Part shown: positions 13,113-25,802 of the stretch, piece by piece
Numbering within the stretch: the first letter of the stretch is position 1
Layout: every line of letters starts with the position of its first letter
Assembly: GCF_009730915.1 (NCBI RefSeq)
Contig: NC_052487.1
Location: forward strand, 3,373,928-3,437,927
DNA from: Dioscorea cayenensis subsp. rotundata
Taxonomy: Eukaryota; Streptophyta; Magnoliopsida; Dioscoreales; Dioscoreaceae
DNA: 64,000 nucleotides
Reading direction: 5' to 3'
The notes under the pieces: generated by a model
Database searches by the model: none
Seen by the model: only the letters and a program-made list of their open reading frames with translations
What the model was told of the DNA's origin: nothing
Translations under genes and position numbers: made by a program

Positions 13113-15400
13113 TAAGTGTGCATGTAATTTTCCCAACATACTTTTTATATTTCAGGAACTTGTGCTTCTCTTATTTACATTATTAATTTCTTTTAATTTT
13201 ATTTGTATAATCAGGACCATGCTTCTTGGTATATAAAGGTATTTTGATTTATATCATATAATAACATTATAAGGATTATATCATACGAAGAAAAGCAAAT
13301 ATACCATTTGGGTTTGGTCCAAATAGTTGAAATTATTGTTATTTAAATAATTAATTTTAAGTTTGAATTTTTATATGTGAGCTCGTTGGAAAATTTTACT
13401 ATTAAATTTTTAATACTTCCGCCCAAACTAATTTGTGTTTATAGTTTTTTTAATTTTCTTATTATCTTCACCCAAACTAATTTAATGTCTCTGGGTTTTT
13501 TTTATATATTTTCAATACTGAGCGCAAATTGATTTAGTCCCTAATTTCTAGAAATCCTGTGGGTCAAGATTTAGAAAAAATAAAATATAAACCTATTTAT
13601 TATTTTTTATAAAATAAAAATGAAATAATAAGATTTTTTTTTAATCCGGTTTCATATCATAATGTTAGGGAAATATAAAATAATGATTATAACTTCTTTT
13701 TCAACTTTATCAATTTTATTTTGATATAATTCCGCCGTTCATTGGGAGTATGTACTTCGACTTCCATGTATGTATGCAATTATTTTATTAAGTTAACTTT
13801 ATTTTATTTGATTTCAATCGCACCCTTATTTTTATAAACAAATCAAATTATTTTTAAAATAATAATTTTTATTTTTATTTATTAAAGTTGATAAACCACA
13901 ACTTCGTTCAGAAAGAATAATTACAAATGAATAAAACATAATTACAAGATGAGGCAAAGTATAACTAAACAAGAAATAGAAGAATGCCATAAGGTCGAGA
14001 ACTCCACCAATATACGAAAATAATAAATAAATAAACATCAAATAAAACAATAGACGATCAAATAGTGGTTTTTAGGAGATAATCATCGAAGGGGATTATT
14101 AATTATAAGTAACACTTAGTAAGTGATTGGGGTTGATCTCTTTAACCATATTCAATATTAGACATCAATTCATCAAAATCAGTACAAAAAACAATCTGAA
14201 AAGAGAAAACTGTATTATATCCACTTTACCGTTAAATAAAAACTTATATTAATTTTTCAAAATTTATCTAATTTAAGAAATCACAAAGATTTTATTATTT
14301 TTTATAATTTAATTATATTTTTTATTTTTTCTCTCTCAACATAGTATTTTAGTTATCTAAAAAATATTGAGAAATATATAAATATATATATAAATAAAAT
14401 AAAATTAGAAAAATTGATTTAATGCTGTATAGATTTTCTAAATGAATATATAAAAAAAAATAAACAAAATTTTTATAAATTTTTATAGAAGAGCACGCAT
14501 ATAAATAAACCCAGAGGAAGTAGTAGATGATTGTGATGGAATTCTCCGGCTTGATTCTTTTTACTTAGATATTTTAATTTTATAAAATTAACTACATACA
14601 AAGCATCATAAGACATATATGGTTGGGTTCCATGTGTTGTCTTAGTGGGATCATCCAAATGCTCCATGATGTAATTGTGGTAATCTCATGCTATATATTT
14701 CATTCTTTCATAGTTGGTGGCAGTCCCTATTAGACTTTTGATAAGACCATGCTCTTATTTTATTAGATATCTTTTATCTTATCTTACTATTTATTTGGCT
14801 TTCAATCAATTTTATTGGGATGTGAATGTGACCATATATAATTATATATACATACACACAATTAATTAAGATTATATTAATAATTATGGACTCCTACCAT
14901 GCGGCATGGATTACTATCTAAAATTAGGCAACACTTTGTCTGATATGACTTACGTCCAAAACCCAAGTACAAGAACTAAGTGGTACCGTTTATTAATAAC
15001 GCATTTAGTTGTTATAACAAATAAATTAAGGATCTATATGAGTAGTTAATAAAAATTCATAAATAAAGTAAAGGGTTATGGTAAATGAATCCTCGTAAAA
15101 TATAGTAGCCATTAGAACTAATTGTTTGAAAAGGCAAATTAGCTATAATAAGAACGTGACTCTAATTTTGCTTTTATAATTTGAGTCCAATAATAATTTC
15201 TAGTGCCGTGACATGAGATGAAGTTCTCCACAAAGAAAGGATTTATTGAAATGATAATTTTTATGAATTTGAACCAATGATACGAGATGACCACCAGTAA
15301 GGAAGTCAAATTATGCAGATGTTGTTTGATGTGTCAAAGGATGATGGGATATAAATCTACTAAAAATGTAATAAAATTGGTGGTCTTATGTAAAACACCA
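13094..15400. repeat. Gap-flanking duplicated block, copy A
   Basis: About 2.3 kb that recurs at 16420-18718 in the same orientation on the other side of the N gap. Both copies start at TTCTTTCTTTTT and both end at CTTATGTAAAACACC. Differences are mainly one- to several-base changes in A or T runs plus scattered small indels. No gene is recognised inside. See the finding on the gap for the interpretation as a probable assembly artefact. Confidence 0.9.
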
Positions 15401-15419
15401 ACTATTACATCGAAAAAAT

Positions 15420-16419
15420 NNNNNNNNNNNNNNNNNNNNNNNNNNNNNNNNNNNNNNNNNNNNNNNNNNNNNNNNNNNNNNNNNNNNNNNNNNNNNNNNN
15501 NNNNNNNNNNNNNNNNNNNNNNNNNNNNNNNNNNNNNNNNNNNNNNNNNNNNNNNNNNNNNNNNNNNNNNNNNNNNNNNNNNNNNNNNNNNNNNNNNNNN
15601 NNNNNNNNNNNNNNNNNNNNNNNNNNNNNNNNNNNNNNNNNNNNNNNNNNNNNNNNNNNNNNNNNNNNNNNNNNNNNNNNNNNNNNNNNNNNNNNNNNNN
15701 NNNNNNNNNNNNNNNNNNNNNNNNNNNNNNNNNNNNNNNNNNNNNNNNNNNNNNNNNNNNNNNNNNNNNNNNNNNNNNNNNNNNNNNNNNNNNNNNNNNN
15801 NNNNNNNNNNNNNNNNNNNNNNNNNNNNNNNNNNNNNNNNNNNNNNNNNNNNNNNNNNNNNNNNNNNNNNNNNNNNNNNNNNNNNNNNNNNNNNNNNNNN
15901 NNNNNNNNNNNNNNNNNNNNNNNNNNNNNNNNNNNNNNNNNNNNNNNNNNNNNNNNNNNNNNNNNNNNNNNNNNNNNNNNNNNNNNNNNNNNNNNNNNNN
16001 NNNNNNNNNNNNNNNNNNNNNNNNNNNNNNNNNNNNNNNNNNNNNNNNNNNNNNNNNNNNNNNNNNNNNNNNNNNNNNNNNNNNNNNNNNNNNNNNNNNN
16101 NNNNNNNNNNNNNNNNNNNNNNNNNNNNNNNNNNNNNNNNNNNNNNNNNNNNNNNNNNNNNNNNNNNNNNNNNNNNNNNNNNNNNNNNNNNNNNNNNNNN
16201 NNNNNNNNNNNNNNNNNNNNNNNNNNNNNNNNNNNNNNNNNNNNNNNNNNNNNNNNNNNNNNNNNNNNNNNNNNNNNNNNNNNNNNNNNNNNNNNNNNNN
16301 NNNNNNNNNNNNNNNNNNNNNNNNNNNNNNNNNNNNNNNNNNNNNNNNNNNNNNNNNNNNNNNNNNNNNNNNNNNNNNNNNNNNNNNNNNNNNNNNNNNN
16401 NNNNNNNNNNNNNNNNNNN
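15420..16419. other. Scaffold gap of exactly 1000 N
   Basis: An unbroken run of exactly 1000 N, a conventional placeholder length, so the true distance is unknown. Open frames that appear to cross it are meaningless. Confidence 0.99.
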
Positions 16420-18718
16420 TTCTTTCTTTTTCATGTGAATAAGTGTGCATGTAATTTTTCCCCAACATACTTTTTATATTTCAGGAACTTGTGCTTCTCT
16501 TATTTACATTATTAATTTCTTTTAATTTTATTTGTATAATCAGGACCATGCTTCTTGGTATATAAAGGTATTTTGATTTATATCATATAATAACATTATA
16601 AGGGATTATATCATACGAAGAAAAGCAAATATACCATTTTGGGTTTTGATCCAAATAGTTGAGAGTATTGTTATTTAAATAATTAATTTTAAGTTTGAAT
16701 TTTTATATATGGAGCTCATTTGAAAAATTCTACTATTAGATTTTAATACTTCCTTCAAACTAATTTTGTGTTTTATAGTTTTAATTTTCATTATCTTCAC
16801 CCAAACTAATTTAATGTCTCGGTATATATATTTTCAATCTTGAGCGACAGATTGATTTAGTCCCTAATTTCTAGAAAATCCTGTGGGTCAAGATTTAGAT
16901 AAAATATAAAACCTATTTATTATATATAAAATAAAAATGAAATAATAAGATAATCCGGTTTCATATCATAATGTTAGGGAAATATAAAATAATGATTATA
17001 ACTTCCTTTTTCAACTTTATCAATTTTATTTTTGATAATTCCGCCGTTCATTGGGAGTATGTACTTCGACTTCCATGTATGTATGCAATTATTTTATTAA
17101 GTTAACTTTTATTTTTATTTGATTTTCAACGCTACCCATATTTTTATAAACAAAATCAAATTATTTTTAAAATAATAATTTTTATTTTTATTTATTAAAG
17201 TTGATAAACCACAACTTCGTTCAGAAAGAATAATTACAAATGAATAAAACATAATTACAAGATGAGGCAAAGTATAACTAAACAAGAAATAGAAGAATGC
17301 CATAAGGTCGAGAACTCCACCAATATACGAAAATAATAAATAAATAAACATCAAATAAAACAATAGACGATCAAATAGTGGTTTTTAGGAGATAATCATC
17401 GAAGGGGATTATTAATTATAAGTAACACTTAGTAAGTGATTGGGGTTGATCTCTTTAACCATATTCAATATTAGACATCAATTCATCAAAATCGAGTACA
17501 CAATCGAAAAGAAAAGCATATTATATCCACTTTACCGTTAAATAAAAACTTATATTAATTTTTCAAAATTTATCTAATTTAAGAAATCACAAAGATTTTA
17601 TTATTTTTATAATTTAGTTTATTACTCTCTCTCTCAACATAGTATTTTAGTTATCTATATTGAGAAATATATATATATATATATAAAATAAAAATAAAAT
17701 TAGAAAAATTGATTTAATGCTGTATAGATTTTCTAAATGAATATATATATAAAACAAAATTTTATAAATTTTTATAGTAAGAGCACGCCATGATAAATAA
17801 ACCCAGAGGAAGTAGTAGATGATTGTGATGGAATTATCCGGCGGTTTGATTCTTTTTACTTAGATATTTTTAATTTTATAAAAATTAACTACATACAAAG
17901 CATCATAAGACATATATGGTTGGGTTCCATGTGTTGTCTTAGTGGGATCATCCAAATGCTCCATGATGTAATTGTGGTAATCTCATGCTATATATTTCAT
18001 TCTTTCATAGTTGGTGGCAGTCCCTATTAGACTTTTGATAAGACCATGCTCTTATTTTATTAGATATCTTTTATCTTATCTTACTATTTATTTGGCTTTC
18101 AATCAATTTTATTGGGATGTGAATGTGACCATATATAATTATATATACATACACACAATTAATTAAGATTATATTAATTTTTTTTAATTAAAAAAATGGA
18201 CTCTCCACCATGGCATGGATTACTATCTAAAATTAGGCAACACTTTGTCTGATATGACTTACGTCCAAACCCAAGTACAAGACTAAGTGGTACCCGTTTA
18301 TTAATGTATTTATTTATTTATAAATAAATAAATTGGGTTCATATAGTGTTTTTTTAATAAAATTCAAAAAATAAATAAATAAAAGAGGGTTATGGTAAAT
18401 GAACTTTGAGTAAAATATAGTAGCTATTAGAACTAATTGTTTGAAAATGAAATTAGCTATAATAAGAACGACTTAATTTTGCTTTATAATTTAGTCAATA
18501 ATAATTTCTAGTGCCGTGACATGAGATGAAGTTCTCCACAAAGAAAGGATTTATTGAAATGATAATTTTTATGAATTTGAACCAATGATACGAAGAAAAA
18601 AAAACCATAAAATTAAATTTATGCAGAAAAAAAATGTTTGATGTGTCAAAGGAAAAAAATGATGGGATATAAATCTACTAAAAATGTAATAAAATTGGTG
18701 GTCTTATGTAAAACACCT
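16420..18718. repeat. Gap-flanking duplicated block, copy B
   Basis: Second copy of 13094-15400, beginning at the first base after the gap. It follows copy A base by base apart from indels in homopolymers and a few substitutions, then continues into unique sequence (TTCCTCAAACAGTAAG) where copy A goes towards the gap. The fact that it begins exactly at the gap edge is what two overlapping contig ends would look like. Confidence 0.9.
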
Positions 18719-20943
18719 TCCTCAAACAGTAAGTTAATGGTTTACGAAAATCACTTGCTTTTATCAAGTTTTAAATAGATTTAAAAAAATACAGAGAAAT
18801 AACAATTAAAATTATTAATACGGAAGAAAGAACACTCATTTAAAACTCCCTAGGTGTGAAAGAGTGTCCTTTATTCTCTCTTTCTATTCTAATTTTTTAT
18901 TACATTTCCTCTCTATTGCTAGTCCATTAAGAATCCATAAGAATTTTTTTAAAAAAAATAAGAATCCATAAGATTTTCCCCCGATTTCACTAGATAAAGT
19001 TATTTGATTTAGTTTGACTCTGAAAGTACATAAGTATAGAAAAAAAAAATCCCATTTAGTTAAAAATAAATAGAATTTTCTTTTATGAAATCATATTAAA
19101 AGTGGTCAATTTCTCCAATGCCTTGTGTGAAGTAAGTGCTTTCCATTTCATAGTATTTGTGATATTTTTAAAGTGGAGAAACTTTGTTTTCATTTGTCGT
19201 CATTAAAGTTCTAGTTAGGTATTAATTAGGCCAGGTAAGGTTAAAAGCTTCTTTTTGTTCATCCAAGCATGGTGAAGAATGCACTATCATTAAAAAGTTA
19301 TATGTAGTGCCAAATGCACTGGTAACTCTCAAATTCATTAAAGTGTTTTCTTTTACATCAAATAAAAATATATAAATAAATAAGTACCTAAGTTTCAATT
19401 AAAAATTTAGAGTAACTTGCAACTCCAAAACATCTCATGATTTATTATATTATATTATATTTTTAAAATAAAAATAGATAAATCATTGCTTTATTGAAAT
19501 AAAATTATATAATAATAAATTTTACTTTTATAATTTTATTTATTTTAATTTTTTAACTTGAAAATAAATATCATATGATAAAAAAGAAATTTGTAAAACA
19601 AAAAGCTTTTTTGTTATTTGAAAAGATAAAATAAATAATGATGTATTTTGCCTTTGAAATAGATGTATGTAGGCTTATTATTTATTTATTTATTAAATGG
19701 ATATAAAAGAAAAACATTATTACTTTGTTGATCATGCGAAGAGAATCATGCTACAACGTGGGTGCTATATTAAAAAAAAATGAAAAATTGAAGGCATTAT
19801 TAGTGCGGTGACTTTATTGGTAGCATTAAAAACAAAGAATAAAAAATAAAAACACTAGGGAGAAAACTGAGAAGGACTCTTGGAGACAAGTGTGGCCATT
19901 GACCTTGGCCATTGACGTCCGTACCAAGTTTCAAAGAGATGCAATTTGGACATCTTGTTGGTGCTATATTCATTATTATGTTGTTTTTTTATTATTATTA
20001 TTTTCTTTTCTTGATTTGGTATGCTTGTGTCCCTCCCTGTGTGAGCGGGGAGTTGGTTTTGGAGTTTATGATGAATATAAAATACATAAATAGTAAGTGA
20101 TATCTAACACTTCTAATAAAAAATGTTAGATGTAATAAATAAAATTTTGGACTATATTACTTATATAAAGAGATTATAGCAGTTTAGAGGTTGTTTGATT
20201 ACTCATAAGACCATCTCTAACTATGACTACTGAGTAGGAATTTTTATTTTTATTTTTTAATATGTCTTCATATTATCTCTTGCAAAGCAGTATAATTTAT
20301 ATCATGCAAAATAGTATAGTTGCTTTCTTAAATGTAAGATAGTTTATTTTTTATATGATAGTTTAGTATTTTATTTTTCACAAGATAGTTGTATTTATCT
20401 TCTATAAAATAGTTTAGTTTATCTTTTGCAAAATAATAGAATTTATTTGTCTAAAGATAATATTATAGTTTTCTTTCCTCATAAAAGCATAACTAGTTAT
20501 GAGTTCTAATATTAAGTATTATATTAAATCATTATGTGGTATATTATAGTCCAATATAAGAAAGCTATGAACAACAAGGAAAATAGGGAGACCCAATTTA
20601 GTCTAGTCATTTCTCTATTATCTAAAGTGGTTCAATTGCAATTCTTTTTGGAGGACAAGCATGTTATAATTAGAATAAATGAGATCCTTGGCTCCTATAC
20701 TAATTAGCTATGATTTCTGTTCCACAAATTTATTCTTATATTAGAATTTATATATAAATCTATATAATACATTTTATATAGAAGAGGATCCTACTAAAAA
20801 GCTATTATATTACCACATACTTAGCCATTATTATGATATTTTAGTAGTAATTTTTAATGAATATCATAGTGATCGGAAAGATCCTTCCCTTATATTATCT
20901 AGTTAGTTTAGTATAGTAGACCCCAAAATTGATATCAGATTAA
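18719..20943. other. AT-rich intergenic DNA
   Basis: No gene recognised. Short low-complexity A/T tracts throughout; the only open frames are short and lack family resemblance. Confidence 0.4.
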
Positions 20944-22385
20944 TTTGGGGTCATGGTTATCTCCAACCCTAAATTTGTGTTGTGGAGGGGATGATTTGGG
21001 GTTAACTATTTATGACCCCAAATTTAGTGTTTCATATTCATTATTTTTTAATCAATATTTATTATTTTTACTATTATGATTAAAATGATAAAATTAACAA
21101 TTCATCTTTAATATAATTATAAGTAATCAATTTATATAATTATAAGCAATTCATACTGTACATCCGGGTTCCAGTACTGTTTAATACTGTTATATTCATA
21201 AAAAAAGGCGCTTGTCGTCTATTATTCAAAAAAAAAAAATAATTATAAGCAATTAATTAAATTAATTTATGATAAATTTATTAAACTAAAACACTTAAAT
21301 ATATATATATATATATATATTAAAAACAATGAAATGTATGTGTCTGTGTCTCTGTGTGTGTGTGTGGACCCAAATGTTTCATATTTATTATTTTTTAATC
21401 AATTTTTATTATTTTTTATTATTATGATTAAAATGATAAAATTAACCATTCATCTTTAATATAATTTTAAGTAATCAATTTATATAATTATAAATTTTGT
21501 GTGTAATTAATTAAATTAATTTATGATAAACTTATTAAACCAAAACAGTTAAAAAAATATATATTAAAACCAATGAAAGACACATACAAGAGGAATTTAT
21601 AACAGAATACATTCATAATAATATTAATAATACTACATAAACATTCACTGATAATAAACCAAGCTATTAAATAATATAGAGAAAATGAATTATAAGTTTC
21701 TGAAAGTTTTAAAACATTCCAAACAGACTTTTTGATATTTGAATTTGCTAGGCAGTCCTTCATTTTTCGAACAGTTTACTTTTTAGTTAATGCAGCTCAC
21801 TCCGTCAGTTTATTCTATCTTACAACATGTACTTACCGCTTAAAATGTATAGTTTTCGTTTAATAATGGGTGCTTTTATATAACCACATAAATTTTCATT
21901 TAACATATAGTATATTTTTATTTAATATTTGACCTTTCCATTTAATATCTAACCTTGCCGCTTAATATTATGTGTTTCCGCTTAAAAAACCTAGAGCCAT
22001 TTATGTCAATGTTAGTTATTTTTATGATAGAAAGACAAAAAAGTACATTGTCAGGAAAAAAAAAGAGATTTTTTTTGGAATACCCAAACTTGGTGAGACA
22101 ATATGTGAATAAGTGAAACTCGACGGGATTTTTAAGGTATTTTTATAATAACATATTACATTGTAATAAATATTTAATTAAAATTATTGCTGAAAATAAT
22201 TAATTTCAAGTATTTTATGATTCAATAGTAATAATAATAAAAAAATAGGATGAGTAAAAGAATATTCTCAAAATATACCTTTTGGGGTAAAATTTGGGGT
22301 TTGTGGTCAAAGTATAATTCACTATAGCATAACCAAATTTAGATTTGGGATAAAAATTTGAGGTTTTAGGTTGAAGATACTCTCA
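20944..22385. mobile_element. Possible TIR element (MITE-like), with internal tandem duplication
   Basis: The left side reads TTATCTCCAACCCTAAATTT; the right side, reversed, reads GTATCTTCAACC followed by an AAACCTCAAATTT stretch. This resembles common plant MITE ends of the 'atctccaaccctaaattt' type. Ends and target duplication could not be fixed. Inside, 21027-21300 (excluding the SINE) and 21372-21556 are two similar copies sharing ATGATTAAAATGATAAAATT and CATCTTTAATATAATT. Confidence 0.35.
21152..21240 (+). mobile_element. 5'-truncated SINE copy with 14-bp target duplication
   Basis: The 89 bp match the 3' part of the SINE at 22943-23169 (TACATCCGGGTT, AGTACTGTTTA, GCGCTTGTCGTCTATT, then an A-rich tail). 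It is flanked by perfect direct repeats AATTATAAGCAATT at 21138-21151 and 21241-21254. The related tandem unit downstream has no SINE at the corresponding place. Confidence 0.85.
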
Positions 22386-22527
22386 GTGAAATCACAATAA
22401 ACTATAATATATAATAATAGTAAAAGTTTTATATTTTAAATTACATTATTATTGTTTAATTTGTTGTAATTAACAATATTATGTTTCCATTTTTTGTTAT
22501 TTAGTTTATTGTAACTGAAAATTTTGT

Positions 22528-22829
22528 ATATATTTTGGTTGTTTGATTTGATGCAAGTTGAAGAATACAATCACCATATAAGTGGGGGTAATGAGATTAC
22601 CCCATTATCGATTATTAACACCAAGATATTTTTATAATTAAATGTCAAATAACTTTAGTGGTAAAATAACCATGACAGTGACGGATGCCACTTACTTTAC
22701 ATTATTTCAACTTACAGCTTTTGATGTAAGTTGAAATGTTGTAAACATTGGTGAGATGTAAGTTATTTTACATCCAAGTAAATGAAACTTTTACATTACA
22801 ACTATTTGCAGGCAACTAAACAGGCCCTA
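22528..22829. mobile_element. Possible small MITE
   Basis: The left edge reads TTGGTTGTTTGATTTGATGC; the right edge, reversed, reads GGGCCTGTTTAGTTGCCTGC and lies next to TTA. Between them lie repeated CTTACA/TGTAAG motifs in both orientations. The 'GTTTGATT / GTTTAGTT' ends fit MITEs seen elsewhere in the window, but the target duplication is unclear. Confidence 0.35.
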
Positions 22830-22942
22830 ATGTCTATAACGAAGAGAGGAAGACCATGACTTTAACTATTTCAGCTGCTTCTACATGTGTATTTTTTTAA
22901 AAAAAATTATTTTTATTTGTTTTTTGAGAATGAGACAAACGC

Positions 22943-23169
22943 GTCAACTATTGGATAACCCAATGGTATAACACCAAAGTATAAGGAGGAGGTCATGGGT
23001 TCAAATCCCTCCCCCGACAGTACTATTCACTATACTGTTCATACACTGTTCATCCGGGATTTTTATATTATTCTCATACTGTACATATATTATACATCCG
23101 GGTTCTAGTACTGTTTAGTACTGTTTATATTCATATAAAAAGGGCGCTTGTCGTCTATTGTTCAAAAAA
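22943..23169 (+). mobile_element. tRNA-derived SINE, near full length
   Basis: The 227-bp element has a tRNA-like head: a box A-like ATAACCCAATGGT near 22955 and a strong box B, GGGTTCAAATCCC, around 22997. A tRNA-unrelated body follows with repeated ACTGTTCAT and ACATCCGGGTT motifs, ending in GTTCAAAAAA. Direct repeats ATGAGACAAACGC (22930-22942) and ATGAGACAAGCGC (23170-23182) differ at one base and mark the target duplication. Box B in the + direction sets the orientation. It is non-coding and relies on LINE enzymes for movement. Confidence 0.9.
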
Positions 23170-23182
23170 ATGAGACAAGCGC

Positions 23183-24600
23183 AAGTAGTCATAGGCATTC
23201 ACATAGGCAGGTAGCATTGAAGTTTTCTATGTGCTCCACTCCTACGGTCCTACCATTAGGAACCAGTGGCACCAATGTGTCCAGAACCTGAGCATCAACC
23301 TTCTAACAAACCAAACCTATAGTAAAACTAGTGCCGTTGAACCAAAGGTCCTTTGGTTGTATTTTTATTGTTAATCATGTGATAATTTAATAAAATTTGC
23401 ATATTCATAATGAACTGAATACCCTCAAATTCAAATGGTCCAAAAGAAAAGATTATCCAGCTGACATTTTCTATAAAATTTAATCATGTAATTAATATAT
23501 TGAATAATTAATTTTAAATTTTGATTTATCAATCAAACATCTTTCAAAGGACAGTGCTTAGCGTATCTTCAGTTAATAGTTAATTCCGTTATTTTTATTT
23601 ATTTATTTTTTTTTGTTATAGTTTAATGGTTTGATTAATTAAGTTCAATAGCATGTATTTTTTAAGAATGCCAAGCATGAATATTTGAAGCTTTAGAAAA
23701 ATACCCAAAATAAATCAATTAGAGTTTGTGAATCACATATAATTAATTAACAATCTTCATACAAACATTTCAAACAGAAATCCTCAAAACATTAGAATGC
23801 ACTTCTATTGCCAAAATGACTCATGAACATCATAAATTTTCAGCCCGAAACAAAGTCAGACTTGGCAAACGCATACCATTTAGCCAAGAAGGCGATTGAA
23901 TGTCGGCTTGACGAGCATGAAGATCATCGGACAGATTGCAAGAAATTTATGCCTCAACAAACCATTGAAGACAAAGATCAATCACAATCCAAAAGGAACG
24001 AGGAAATGCGATAAAATGATTCATCCTCTTGTGGTGTTCATGCTGATAATATTCAGATAAATCCTCGATGAATAACTGCAGTCGATACAAAACTACACAT
24101 CTGAAATTAAGAAGAAGAAAAATAGCCATTTTAGAAACACAGTTAAACGTCTGCAAATGCAAAGATATTCAGAAAAATAAGAAAAATATCGATCAATAAC
24201 GTTTAGCTGAAGTTTAGCATGGAAAAAAGAATACCTCAACACACATATTCACTCTCATTCAACAAATGAGTTATAGTCTTACTCAACATAGTTTCATCGC
24301 CATTCGTATTTATTGTTTTATGGTATGGACAAATAGCTCAATATGGTTAGAAATATTTTCAAGAATATGATTTCTGACCATGAAGGCTGGAGTATCATAC
24401 TATCATGTGGACTTTTTGAGGTTAAGTTTTAATAATTCTGCTATTTGTATGTTAAACTCTTCTATACTTGTTGATTATATCTCCTGGGTTTAACTTGTAT
24501 ATTTTGATTTCTACAATGTCCTAAGATCTTAATTTCTGCAAACGGTTTGACTTAGGCTAACAAAGAAAATGGCAACTTATCACACCCATGTGTCCCAAAT
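23183..24600. other. Intergenic DNA
   Basis: No gene recognised. The short open frame near 23823-24014 lies in a stretch of higher GC but resembles no family I know and has no support beyond being open. Confidence 0.4.
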
Positions 24601-24970
24601 TAGAAGGGGCACGGCCGGATAACCAGACCCGTCCGGTGAACCGGGCCCAACACATGTCATAGGTGGTTCTAGCAGGCCAGGTCAATCTGCCAAAACCTAA
24701 GTTGGAGAAGTGGTTTTATTTTTTATTTTATTTTTTTCAACAATACAAGGTTCAATCCCTACTTGTATCATTATTAACCTTTCTTTTATAATAAAAAAAT
24801 AATTTAAAAAAAAAATTCAAAAATTCAACTGGGAAACCTGCCAGGTCAAGAGTTGAGAAAACCTTAACCAATAACCGGGCCCACTATAATGCGGGTCAGT
24901 CCTGGTTTATCAGTCCAACAGGATTTTTCAGGGCTGTTTCCGGGCACGAACCGGGCCGGTTGAACACCTG
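24601..24970. mobile_element. hAT-type non-autonomous element
   Basis: The 370-bp element has GC-rich ends and an AT-rich centre. The left end is TAGAAGGGGCACGGCCGG; the right end, reversed, is CAGGTGTTCAACCGGCCCGG. It is flanked by 8-bp direct repeats TCCCAAAT (24593-24600) and ACCCAAAT (24971-24978), 7 of 8 identical, the length typical of hAT transposons. Ends rich in CCGGGCC resemble those of 34910-35448. It encodes nothing. Confidence 0.65.
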
Positions 24971-25802
24971 ACCCAAATGAGAAAATAGTGCTCTTGAATT
25001 GAAAATTTGACCGTGTAGCTATAGATGAGAATGGAATTCAAAATATGTGCACATGTCTTCATCTTTGGGAGAATCAAATGTATGCCAAAAAGAAAAACAT
25101 GTCTGAAAATGACTTTAATGACAGGATTGCAAGCAACATCTCAAATCGACTATCACATGCGAGAACAAACAATTGAAGATCCCATTCGGCACAATATGAA
25201 ACCAAACCAAATCCCAAACTGGCTCTAATAATAATTCGATGAATTAAATATATATGTATATAAGCATTTATAGCAGATCATATGTACTCATTTATGGTAT
25301 TATTGAGCATACATCCATACTTATTTTTCAATTCTATTTCCTTCATGACAGTTTCATATATGCTAATATTCCATTCTTATGTTGCACATTCATGGTAATT
25401 ATAATTAAAGAAAAAGTCCTCTGTCCTGCTTTATCTTTCCGTGGTTTTTGCTAATTAACTAATTCAATTAAGCTCAATTAGAAGCTTTGACAACAGGAAT
25501 GCTAAGTATAGGGAAGTCAAATTGCAGCCGCCCGCCAAATTCACATTTTTTTTTCCGGAAATGACACCTAGAGAATTATTCTGAATCAGTTTTTTGTTCC
25601 CTTCGTGAAGAAGTATGGTCAAATGATAGGTAGGTAGGAAAATGAAAATCTCAAATTAATCAAGAATGATGTGCAACTATCGTATTGCAATTTTTCATGC
25701 ATGAATTCAAATGGCACAAATATAAGCGGAAAAAAAAATGATACTAGGATAGTATAATGACTACAGTGAAGATGATGTATTTGACCTTATCTGCAGGTAA
25801 AA
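24971..25802. other. 3' flank of the SWEET2-type gene
   Basis: No gene recognised. It probably contains the 3' untranslated region and terminator of the minus-strand SWEET2-type gene ending at 25803. Confidence 0.4.

Noticed and set aside
15287..16468. Long open frames across the gap
   Set aside because: They exist only because N is translated as X; the real sequence is unknown.
21521..21763. 80-codon minus-strand hydrophobic frame
   Set aside because: AT-rich sequence in a repeat block; no family resemblance, no splice or start support.
22990..23020. tRNA gene suggested by the GGGTTCAAATCCC box
   Set aside because: No cloverleaf can be drawn and the unit is repeated with target duplications; it is a SINE promoter.
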